Virus record (IMG/VR): IMGVR_UViG_3300042301_004520
Span: 1 to 20,255 of that record
Strand: one strand, 5' to 3'
Source: a virus
DNA: 20,255 nt
Part shown: in pieces, positions 1 to 5,311 of the stretch
How positions within the stretch are numbered: position 1 is the stretch's first letter
Layout: the number at the start of each line of letters is the position of its first letter
The notes under the pieces: model-generated
The model's input: the letters and a program-made list of their open reading frames with translations, nothing else
Database searches by the model: none
Told to the model about the DNA's origin: nothing
Made by a program: the position numbers and the translations under genes

Positions 1-21
1 GTTGTCAGGCCCTCGAGGAGG

Positions 22-131
22 CCGTTGTCCACAGGCCCCTCCCCCATAGTCCACAGGCTGGGGATATCCTGTGGATAACTTCTGGGGATAAAGGGTTGTG
101 GATAACGGCTACTCGAGGGCGTTATGCACAG
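22..131. other. Cluster of DnaA-box-like sites (candidate replication origin or DnaA-binding locus)
   Basis: Six 9-mers match or nearly match the DnaA box TTATNCACA. They are TTGTCCACA at 25-33 (the form favoured in high-GC actinobacteria), TAGTCCACA at 47-55, TGTGGATAA at 70-78 and 97-105 (exact inverse of TTATCCACA), TGGGGATAA at 83-91 (one mismatch), and TTATGCACA at 122-130 (exact). The three inverse boxes sit at a 13-14 bp period, like a tandem array. A weaker TGGGGATAT lies at 59-67. The cluster follows the 3' end of the HNH gene, in sequence with no coding role that I can see. That it acts as an origin is inference; a titration or regulatory site is the alternative. Confidence 0.65.
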
Positions 132-137
132 GGTAGA

Positions 138-159
138 CCCTTAGCCGGATGGGCTAGGG
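138..159 (-). terminator. Possible weak terminator hairpin at the end of the early operon
   Basis: An inverted repeat pairs 138-146 with 152-159 as eight base pairs with one bulged base and a small loop. It overlaps the TAG stop (154-156) of the HNH gene. There is no U-run after it on the minus-strand transcript, so it would be of the tail-less type. It may simply be chance. Confidence 0.3.
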
Positions 160-504
160 GGTTGGTGGTGGGGTGGTGCGCCTCCTCTCCCTGTCGTAGG
201 TCGCTGCCTTGCTGCTGTTGCATTGTCGACACAAGACTCCGAGATCGTGGTCGACGACGAGGTCGTAGGCGGGGTGGCCGGGTCGGCCTGGATGGTTGGG
301 CATTGTCCAGCCTGGACAGTTGAAGCCGTGAAGGGTGATCCACTCGAGGCGTAGTTGTTGGGAGTTGTAGCGCCAGTTGCCGGCGTACTCCTCCCTCCTA
401 CCCCTCGCCCTACCCCTGGCCCGTTCGTAGGTCCGTCGGCATGGTTGGCATGGTTGGGGTGGGGTTACCCATCCCCCACATGTTTCGCATCTTCGAGCTG
501 CCAT
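154..504 (-). CDS. HNH endonuclease-like protein
   Basis: This 116-aa basic protein has an N-terminal zinc-knuckle-like pattern (CETC near residue 7, CQPC near 17), then an HNH-type core with VVDHD followed by LCRQCNSSKA near the C-terminal third. The CxxC-N-K ending is the usual treble-clef signature of HNH nucleases. Such proteins nick or cut DNA. In many siphoviruses an HNH protein sits beside the terminase genes and helps packaging, which would fit if the genome end lies just left of this window, but the terminase is not visible. The ATG at 504 overlaps the preceding TAA as TAATG. It is the last gene of the early transcript. A homing-type HNH is the alternative. Confidence 0.75.
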   Translation of the reverse strand: MAARRCETCGGWVTPPQPCQPCRRTYERARGRARGRREEYAGNWRYNSQQLRLEWITLHGFNCPGWTMPNHPGRPGHPAYDLVVDHDLGVLCRQCNSSKAATYDRERRRTTPPPTP

Positions 505-926
505 TACAGTTCGGCGAGTTTTTGACGGCCGGCGGTGGTCAGGGTCTGGACACGGCCTTCGGAATCACTGGATGTCTGTCGTGTCTTTGGGTGTCCGGTG
601 ATGTCGATTACATAGCTGACCCATTCAAGCTTTCGACACTCTCCGAGACGGGTTGCGACCTGGTTGCGACTCATTCCGATTCGGTCGGCAATTTCGGCAG
701 CTGTCTGGTCACCATAGGTTTGGAGAAGCTGCATGACAGTGTGGCGTTGCGAGCCGAACTTGATTCGATTAGATGGCGCTCGAGCTGCTTGCTGTGACGT
801 CTCTGGGTGGTAGCGGCCGACCGACGGTTGCAATGTGTGGTCGATGGTTCCCTGACCGTGGCAAGTTGGGCAGGTGATCTCGGCGTGTTCTAGTTCTGCG
901 ATGTGGTCAAACAGTGATGAAGTCAT
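504..926 (-). CDS. Winged-helix DNA-binding protein with N-terminal CPTCHGQG zinc knuckle
   Basis: This 140-aa protein has one CxxC motif in CPTCHGQG (residues 19-26), resembling half of a DnaJ-type zinc knuckle. It then has the phage pattern HPETSQQAA and a helix-turn-helix at about 65-100 (HTVMQLLQTYGDQTAAEIAD, then MSRNQVATRLGECRKLEWV), a typical winged-helix reader. The start is firm, with AAGGAG placed 6 nt before the ATG. It lies 15 nt after the primase/helicase stop and overlaps the HNH start. The likely role is DNA binding in regulation or replication near the candidate origin. The target is unknown. Confidence 0.75.
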   Translation of the reverse strand: MTSSLFDHIAELEHAEITCPTCHGQGTIDHTLQPSVGRYHPETSQQAARAPSNRIKFGSQRHTVMQLLQTYGDQTAAEIADRIGMSRNQVATRLGECRKLEWVSYVIDITGHPKTRQTSSDSEGRVQTLTTAGRQKLAEL

Positions 927-941
927 GTTGCTCCTTGGGGT

Positions 942-3101
942 TTAGAAGATGGGTTGTGTTTGTTGTGTTTCTGGGGTGGCCTCGGACCGCGTCCCCCTAT
1001 AGGGGGGGACGCGTCCCGTTTGGCTCGCTGCTACCGCGTCCCGTTGGGGGTCTACCGCGTCCCGTTTTTCTGAGTCTGTGACGTGGGGTTTTGTTAGCGC
1101 GTCCGGCGCGTCCCACTTTTCACCCTGCGCGTCCCGCTGTCGCGTCCCGTCGAGCGCGTCCCGCTGGATTTCATCGCGTCCGACGCGCTTGTGCGCTTGT
1201 GAATTGGTGGTGATTCCGGCTGTGAGTCTCATGTGTTCCTGGCTGTTCGCTGCCTGTTTGCGGAACTTCAGAGCGGTTCGGATGCGGCTGTCTCTCATCT
1301 TGTGGCCTGCTTCCCTCACGGCTGTTTTGGCGGCGTTGAAGCCGACGTTGTCGGGGAGGTTGAGTGACTCGAGGAGGTCGGCGTCTTGGCGTGTGCCGTC
1401 GGGCCATGCTTGGTCTTGGGCGTCGATGACATAGTCGTGGCCGTGGTCGGTTTCGATGCGGCTGATTCGAATGTCTTGGGGGACCCAGGAGAGGCGTGAG
1501 TGTGTGCGGTTGAGGCGGACTCCGTCGCCTTTGTTTGTGTTGGTTCGTGAGAGCTGCCAGACAATGTCAACGTCGTCGGCTTTGGCGCTGGATCCTCTCA
1601 TTCCTTTTTCGACGGATTTGCCGGAGTGGTCGGTGCGTAGGACTGCGACGCCTCGGGCTTTGAGTGAGAGTCCTGTGTGTCGGTAGAACGCTCGGACTGT
1701 GTCGGCTCGGTCTTCGTCGCCTTCGACTGCACGGCCGAAGGTGTCGACGACTACGAGTTCGGCTTGGGTTTGGTCGACGAGGTGGAGGAGGGCTGTGGCT
1801 CCTTCGATGGTGTCTAGGGGTGGGAGTGAGGGGAGGAGGGCGTAGTGGAGTTTCTCGAGGTTGTCTTGGGGTCCGTAGCCGAGTTCTGTGAGACGTTCGA
1901 TGAGGTCGTCTTCTGTCATTTCGTAGTCGAGGTAGAGGACGTTTGTGGGAATGGCTCGGGTTTGTCCGAGGATTCTGCTGCCGGTGGCGACTGCTGCGAC
2001 GATGGCGAGGGTGATGGTGGATTTGCCTGCTTTGGCTGGGGCGTAGAGGGCGATGGCTCGGCCTTTAGGGATGATGGGTTCGGCCAGCCATTCCTCGTCT
2101 GGTCGGTCGTCTGTCCAAAGTTTCGTCCAGTCGACGAGGTGGGCGAGTTCGATCCGGTTCTCGAGGTGTTCGATGGAGGGTTCGGGTGGGGTGATGAGTT
2201 GGTTTGTGAAGTAGTTGTCGAGGGTTTGGGTTTCTTGTGTGAGGAGATGTGTTGCAGCTGCTGAGCGGTTGCCGTTGTGGTGTCGGCAGGCGTAGTAGCC
2301 GAAGCGTGAGTAGGAGTCTTCGGGGAGCCATGGGATGGAGGAGGTGAAGGTGGTGAGGATGTCTCTGCCTTCATGGCCGACTGTGGCGGAGATTCCTTCT
2401 CGAATGTCTTTGCCTGGTCGGGTCCATTGGGTTTCGCCGGTTGGGAGGGTGGCGGCGAGGGTCCAGCCGTCAGCGTGGAGGAGGTCAGGCCAGGTGGTTT
2501 GTTGGTTGTATCTGGCAGCGATTGAGTCGGTGTCTGACGGCTTGGCGAGGTTGGGTGGTGGTTGTGTCGGTTCGGGTGTGGTGAGGAGTTGCAGGAGCCA
2601 TTCGGGGGCGTCTGCGATGGTGTCGCATCCGTGGTCCCATTGGTAGGCGTTGCCGTTGGGGTGGATGGTTGGTGGTGCGACGATTTGGCCGCCTATGCCT
2701 CGGATGTCGAGTCCTGGTCCGAGGCGTCGGCCGGCGTCGTTTCGGATCTCCTGGCCGGTCGGATAGGTGAAGAGGAGGTGCCAGCCGCCGGAACCGGTGA
2801 TGGACATGAGAGTTTCGGGAAGTCGTCCATATTGTTCCTCGAGGTCGGCGAGGGTTTCGTCTCCGGCTTTGGTGTCGGTGATGTCGACGTCGAGAACGAA
2901 GAATCCGGTTTCAGGGCCGGTGGCTATGCCGATTCCGTGGTCGTGGTAGGGGCCGGTGAACCATTCGGTTATGAGTTCCGGATCTGCTGTGGCGATGTTC
3001 TGCCAGCCGTTCAATGCCGGCCGCTTTTCCCCTGGTCGGATTGGAACGATTCGCCAGCCACGGTTGGCGTACTCGAGTGCTGTCGGGAGCGGGGATGTCA
3101 T
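942..3101 (-). CDS. Bifunctional primase-polymerase / RepA-like AAA+ helicase
   Basis: This 719-aa replication protein has three parts. The N-terminal prim-pol (AEP) domain, about residues 5-170, shows the catalytic DVD at 71-73, SGGWHLLF at 104-111 and LDIRGIGGQIVAPPT at 131-145. A RecA-fold RepA/DnaB-like ATPase, about 330-545, shows Walker A APAKAGKST at 354-362, LDYEM at 391-395, Walker B ELVVVDTF at 448-455 and RTDHSGK at 489-495. A predicted winged-helix segment lies at about 573-620, and a low-complexity charged tail at about 635-719 is rich in RDA triplets. It probably primes DNA synthesis and unwinds the template at the phage origin. The start ATG overlaps the upstream TGA as ATGA. 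The tail-coding DNA carries iteron-like repeats. Confidence 0.9.
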   Translation of the reverse strand: MTSPLPTALEYANRGWRIVPIRPGEKRPALNGWQNIATADPELITEWFTGPYHDHGIGIATGPETGFFVLDVDITDTKAGDETLADLEEQYGRLPETLMSITGSGGWHLLFTYPTGQEIRNDAGRRLGPGLDIRGIGGQIVAPPTIHPNGNAYQWDHGCDTIADAPEWLLQLLTTPEPTQPPPNLAKPSDTDSIAARYNQQTTWPDLLHADGWTLAATLPTGETQWTRPGKDIREGISATVGHEGRDILTTFTSSIPWLPEDSYSRFGYYACRHHNGNRSAAATHLLTQETQTLDNYFTNQLITPPEPSIEHLENRIELAHLVDWTKLWTDDRPDEEWLAEPIIPKGRAIALYAPAKAGKSTITLAIVAAVATGSRILGQTRAIPTNVLYLDYEMTEDDLIERLTELGYGPQDNLEKLHYALLPSLPPLDTIEGATALLHLVDQTQAELVVVDTFGRAVEGDEDRADTVRAFYRHTGLSLKARGVAVLRTDHSGKSVEKGMRGSSAKADDVDIVWQLSRTNTNKGDGVRLNRTHSRLSWVPQDIRISRIETDHGHDYVIDAQDQAWPDGTRQDADLLESLNLPDNVGFNAAKTAVREAGHKMRDSRIRTALKFRKQAANSQEHMRLTAGITTNSQAHKRVGRDEIQRDALDGTRQRDAQGEKWDAPDALTKPHVTDSEKRDAVDPQRDAVAASQTGRVPPYRGTRSEATPETQQTQPIF
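988..1013. repeat. Perfect 10-bp inverted repeat within the primase/helicase 3' end
   Basis: The arm CGCGTCCCCC at 988-997 pairs exactly with GGGGGACGCG at 1004-1013 around the six-base loop TATAGG. It forms the downstream edge (in transcript direction) of the GCGTCC repeat array, and its left arm contains one copy of that repeat. It lies inside coding sequence, so a stem this long and GC-rich suggests a DNA- or RNA-level role such as an origin hairpin, nick site or transcription pause. Confidence 0.75.
989..1183. repeat. Iteron-like array of GCGTCC(C) (ten copies), candidate replication origin
   Basis: The octamer GCGTCCCG occurs exactly at 1011, 1036, 1057, 1129, 1142 and 1156. Close variants start at 989, 1099, 1108 and 1176. 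Two copies lie in a longer identical 15-mer, CTACCGCGTCCCGTT, at 1031-1045 and 1052-1066 (period 21 bp, two helical turns). On the coding strand the unit is CGGGACGC. It is read as R-D-A (or WDA/PDA) in six copies, G-T-R in two, and in a third frame as G-R in two, so the repeat is kept at DNA level rather than as a peptide repeat. Iterons inside or beside the gene of their own initiator are a known plasmid and phage arrangement. Origin function here is inferred. Confidence 0.7.
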
Positions 3102-3295
3102 TGTGTGCCGAGTTCCATTCCGGTGGTGTCTTCAATGGCGGCCATGAGTTCCATCATTCCGGACAGATATTTGGCATTGGTTTCACAGAGCAGCTGGATG
3201 AGGGCGATGGCGTGGCAGAGGTCTTCGTCGAGGGTGTCGGGGTTGGGCCAGAACCTTTGGTTTTTGAGTGCTTGGAGTATGTCGTCGGGTGTCAT
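3098..3295 (-). CDS. Small hypothetical protein (65 aa)
   Basis: This 65-aa protein is not recognised. It appears helical, with an N-terminal MTPDDILQALKNQRFWP segment and a central amphipathic stretch containing two cysteines (DLCHAIALIQLLCETNAKYL) and a methionine-rich run (SGMMELMAA). No membrane segment or signal peptide is evident. It is coupled on both sides by ATGA overlaps, to the preceding HGTR/CRC-HTH gene and to the following primase/helicase. It may therefore be an accessory factor co-translated with the replication protein, but this rests on position alone. Confidence 0.75.
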   Translation of the reverse strand: MTPDDILQALKNQRFWPNPDTLDEDLCHAIALIQLLCETNAKYLSGMMELMAAIEDTTGMELGTQ

Positions 3296-3630
3296 GCTGC
3301 TCCTTCGAGGTAGGGGTCGATCCAGTGGGGCCAGATGATGATGGGGTGGAGTCCGAGGCCGATGGCTGCTCGGTCGGCTGTGTTGTCGGTGAGTCCACGT
3401 TCGAACGATCTGTGGAGGGTTCGGGCGGGGATGCCGGTGAGGTAGGCGAGTTCCACAAATTCGGTGGTTCCTGCCGCTTGGAATAAGGGTTGGATGGGCC
3501 AGTAAAGGGTTCCTGGCTGTTGAATGTGCTGATTTTCGCTGTGGTGCTTATCTGCTGCTCGGTTGGCTTGGCGGCAGGGTTCACATCGACAGCGATGGTA
3601 GGAGTAGCAGGTTCTGGTTCCGTGTTTCAT
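3292..3630 (-). CDS. HGTR...CRCxxC zinc-finger-like protein with C-terminal HTH
   Basis: This 112-aa protein starts with HGTRTCYSYHRCRCEPCRQAN (residues 3-23), a short Cys/His module that also occurs in two other proteins of this phage. A helix-turn-helix-like segment follows at about 58-95 (FVELAYLTGIPARTLHRSFE, then ADRAAIGLGLHP), ending in a tryptophan-rich IIIWPHWIDPY. I chose the ATG at 3630 because it overlaps the TGA of the upstream 58-aa gene as ATGA; the much longer in-frame extension would run through two other genes. It is probably a small DNA-binding regulator. The metal binding is inferred from the cysteines. Confidence 0.75.
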   Translation of the reverse strand: MKHGTRTCYSYHRCRCEPCRQANRAADKHHSENQHIQQPGTLYWPIQPLFQAAGTTEFVELAYLTGIPARTLHRSFERGLTDNTADRAAIGLGLHPIIIWPHWIDPYLEGAA

Positions 3631-3803
3631 CGGCCGTTGACTGTCCACCAGGTGAGGAGTGCTTGGCAGGTTTCGCAGTCGGGGCCGTGGTGGTGGCGGT
3701 GCAGTTTCATCAGCTGCTTCTCGAGCAGGTTGCCGGCGTTGCGGACGAGTTCGATGTCGGTGTGAGAGATGAATACTTCTGGAATGTTGGGGTTGTGGTT
3801 CAT
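3627..3803 (-). CDS. Small hypothetical protein, His/Cys-rich centre (58 aa)
   Basis: This 58-aa protein begins at the ATG at 3803, which shares its first base with the TAA of the Rpf-domain gene (TAATG). It ends in an ATGA overlap with the next gene. The centre holds KLHRHHHGPDCETCQALLTWW. A CxxC next to clustered histidines suggests metal binding. The N-terminal half is predicted helical. The family is not recognised. It could be a small adaptor or regulator. Confidence 0.7.
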   Translation of the reverse strand: MNHNPNIPEVFISHTDIELVRNAGNLLEKQLMKLHRHHHGPDCETCQALLTWWTVNGR

Positions 3804-4339
3804 TAGATCCATCCAAACTTTCGTGAGCAGCCCGGCCACGCTTTCCAGCCGGAAGAGGCCAAGACTTTCTCAGCCACTGCGATCTGTTCTTCTCTTGAGG
3901 CTTCCCATGGATGGGCGGCGTATTCGCTGCCACCAAAGGACCGCCAAGTGGAATAGGAGCGTTGATGCATGAACTGGAGGCCGCCTCCGAATCCGTTGCC
4001 GGTGTTTGCTGCCCAGTTGCCGCCGGCCTCACATTGAGCCAAACGATCCCAGTGTGATCCGTCGCCCTGGTCAAAGTTCGGGACCGGACGTGGAGCCGGT
4101 GCTGTGGTGGTGGTTGTGACTGTGATGAGGTAGGCGTCGAGGTCGGCTAGCGCGCGCGCTGCGTTGTCGGTGAAGTCGTAGCCGATGACTTCGACGGGTT
4201 GCGACTGTGGTGGTGTCTGTTCAATTTCGGCGACTGCTGGGGTGGAGCAGCGGGCGAAGATGACAGCTGCTGCTAGGAGGAGTGCTATTGCTAGACAGCC
4301 GGCGGTTGTTTCTTTCCAGTGGCTTTCGGTTTCATCCAT
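3803..4339 (-). CDS. Membrane-anchored Rpf-domain (lysozyme-like transglycosylase) protein
   Basis: This 178-aa protein has one N-terminal hydrophobic segment (about 13-29, [17 protein letters not shown]), a spacer and a Thr/Pro linker ([15 protein letters not shown], about 73-87). A C-terminal resuscitation-promoting-factor domain spans about 97-176. The domain shows [13 protein letters not shown] with the catalytic Glu at about 104, [15 protein letters not shown], and a late Cys at about 171 that can pair with Cys103. Rpf domains cleave peptidoglycan glycan strands and wake dormant actinobacteria. The ATG at 4339 is preceded by GAGGAAA, so longer in-frame starts were rejected. It is encoded among replication genes, not beside the endolysin. 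Its first 49 nt overlap the zinc-ribbon gene in another frame. Confidence 0.88.
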   Translation of the reverse strand: MDETESHWKETTAGCLAIALLLAAAVIFARCSTPAVAEIEQTPPQSQPVEVIGYDFTDNAARALADLDAYLITVTTTTTAPAPRPVPNFDQGDGSHWDRLAQCEAGGNWAANTGNGFGGGLQFMHQRSYSTWRSFGGSEYAAHPWEASREEQIAVAEKVLASSGWKAWPGCSRKFGWI

Positions 4340-4464
4340 TGCGGGTTTCCTCGAGTCTTTCGTGTGCAGCTGCGACAAAGCACGGCCAGCACGGGTTGTG
4401 GGGTCGAGTATTCGTTGGCGCATTTTGGGCAGCGCCAGTCCCGATGTTTGTTTGCCGAGGTCAC
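4291..4464 (-). CDS. Small zinc-ribbon protein (57 aa, GTG start)
   Basis: The reading frame has 57 codons starting at GTG 4464, which overlaps the TGA of the preceding gene as GTGA. It ends at TAG 4291-4293, inside the 5' end of the Rpf gene. The peptide has CPKC at residues 12-15 and CRSC at 30-33, then a basic tail ([20 protein letters not shown]). The two knuckles 14 residues apart are a standard zinc ribbon. The overlap geometry, the paired CxxC motifs and the otherwise unexplained 121-nt gap make it a convincing gene. It probably binds nucleic acid or protein. The exact role is unknown. Confidence 0.8.
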   Translation of the reverse strand: MTSANKHRDWRCPKCANEYSTPQPVLAVLCRSCTRKTRGNPQWMKPKATGKKQPPAV

Positions 4465-4670
4465 GTCAGGGTTCGGGAGCGGTCGTAGATGGGGAAGGGG
4501 ACGTTGTCTGGGTCTCGTCGGGTCCAGGAGGCGAGTTTCTGGGCGATCTGGAAGGCGTCGGCGTGATTGTTGGATGTCGCCAAGGTGATCCGTTCCGCTC
4601 CTTGTGACGCTTCCACTAGGAAGAGGTTTCGGTGGTGGTCAGTGCGGATGAGGATGTGTGCTTTGTCCAT
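4461..4670 (-). CDS. Small hypothetical protein (69 aa)
   Basis: This 69-aa protein starts [20 protein letters not shown]. It appears to alternate beta strands with a central helix ([15 protein letters not shown]) and ends in a Pro/Arg-rich tail. I do not recognise the family. The ATG at 4670 is preferred over the in-frame start at 4706, because the longer version would read through one arm of the 4692-4731 hairpin and add a peptide unlike the rest. It is the first gene after that hairpin and is joined to the zinc-ribbon gene by GTGA. Confidence 0.65.
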   Translation of the reverse strand: MDKAHILIRTDHHRNLFLVEASQGAERITLATSNNHADAFQIAQKLASWTRRDPDNVPFPIYDRSRTLT

Positions 4671-4691
4671 GTCTGGTCTTTCGGGTTGGTG

Positions 4692-4731
4692 AAGCAGCCC
4701 CACCACAGTTCGGGTTGTGGTGGGGCTGCTT
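4692..4731 (-). terminator. Strong 16-bp hairpin between the RHH gene and the next operon segment
   Basis: A perfect 16-bp inverted repeat has arms AAGCAGCCCCACCACA at 4692-4707 and TGTGGTGGGGCTGCTT at 4716-4731, with loop GTTCGGGT. It begins 4 nt after the RHH stop codon and ends 21 nt before the next ATG. No U-run follows on the minus transcript, so it would be a tail-less terminator, an attenuator allowing partial read-through, or an RNA-stability stem. No promoter is obvious between it and the next gene, so some read-through is expected. Confidence 0.75.
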
Positions 4732-4734
4732 AGG

Positions 4735-4881
4735 TCAGGCGCTCGGTTTGGTGTCTGCCAGATAGGCGTCGAGTGCCCTACGGATGAAGGTGGATCGGTT
4801 CACTCCAAGACGTTTGGCTGTCTCGTCGATTTGGTCGATGAGGTCCTGGTCGAGTTGTGCGCCAATCAGTCGCTTTCCCAT
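4735..4881 (-). CDS. Ribbon-helix-helix (CopG/Arc-type) DNA-binding protein, 48 aa
   Basis: A 48-aa reading frame runs from ATG 4881 to TGA 4735-4737. It reads as a short basic beta strand (KRLIGAQLD, 3-11), a first helix (QDLIDQIDETAKRL, 12-25), a GVN turn and a second helix (STFIRRALDAYLAD, 30-43). This is the complete ribbon-helix-helix fold, whose dimers insert the strand into the major groove of operator DNA. It starts one base after the OB-fold gene's stop codon and is followed at once by the 16-bp hairpin. It is a candidate autoregulator of the early genes; its operator is not identified, though the repeat in the 9614-9642 promoter is a possible target. Confidence 0.85.
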   Translation of the reverse strand: MGKRLIGAQLDQDLIDQIDETAKRLGVNRSTFIRRALDAYLADTKPSA

Positions 4882-4882
4882 G

Positions 4883-5311
4883 TCACATCAGGTCGTCGGC
4901 GCTGATTGAGGCCGGCTTGGGTGGCTGGTATTGGGCAACATACTTTTTCGCTGGGTTGAGTCCGGCTTTCGTCGGTGGCTCGTCTTCCTGGTACTTGACG
5001 GCCAAGATCCCGCCGGCCTCGAGGTTGCAGTCGGCCTTCGTGAGGGCGTCTTTGATTGCCCCAAGCATGAATCCTTTGGCGAAGATTCGTGTTTCCTCTT
5101 GGGTGTCCTGGTCGATGCCGGTGAAGACGAACTGCATTTTGGGTTTGCCGTCTGCCCAGGTGATGGGTTCTCCGGTGATGAAGTCGGTTTGTTGCCGTTC
5201 TTCGAGTCCGGTGATTTTGATTTTGACCATGTCGCCGATGTTCGGGAACTTGGCAATGTTGCCGCCACCTTTTCGGGTGAGGGCCTCTGCTGCTGTGTTG
5301 TCAAATGTCAC
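4883..5311 (-). CDS. Probable single-stranded-DNA-binding / OB-fold replication protein
   Basis: This 142-aa protein, GTG start, overlaps the exonuclease stop as GTGA. It has a beta-rich core (MVKIKITGLEERQQTDFITG, KPKMQFVFTGIDQ, ETRIFAKGFMLGAIKDAL, GGILAVKYQ) and a flexible Pro/Lys region. It ends in an acidic-hydrophobic tip, SADDLM, resembling the protein-recruiting tail of SSB proteins. The position, directly after a RecB-like exonuclease, fits a recombination/replication pair. The OB fold is inferred from pattern and context, with no diagnostic motif. An alternative is another small exonuclease-associated recombination factor. Confidence 0.6.
   Translation of the reverse strand: MTFDNTAAEALTRKGGGNIAKFPNIGDMVKIKITGLEERQQTDFITGEPITWADGKPKMQFVFTGIDQDTQEETRIFAKGFMLGAIKDALTKADCNLEAGGILAVKYQEDEPPTKAGLNPAKKYVAQYQPPKPASISADDLM

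Noticed and set aside
1916-2374. Ser/Thr/Pro-rich minus-strand frame inside the primase/helicase gene
   Set aside because: Low-complexity reading of another frame of a confirmed gene.
2562-3338. Long plus-strand open frame (258 aa) opposite the primase/helicase gene
   Set aside because: It is a mirror of the minus-strand gene, caused by its C/A-rich codon use. No ribosome site or recognisable domain, and it crosses three real genes.
3292-4074. 260-aa version of the HGTR/CRC-HTH protein
   Set aside because: The extra 148 residues read out of frame through the 58-aa gene and the Rpf gene; the ATGA-coupled start at 3630 explains the real protein.
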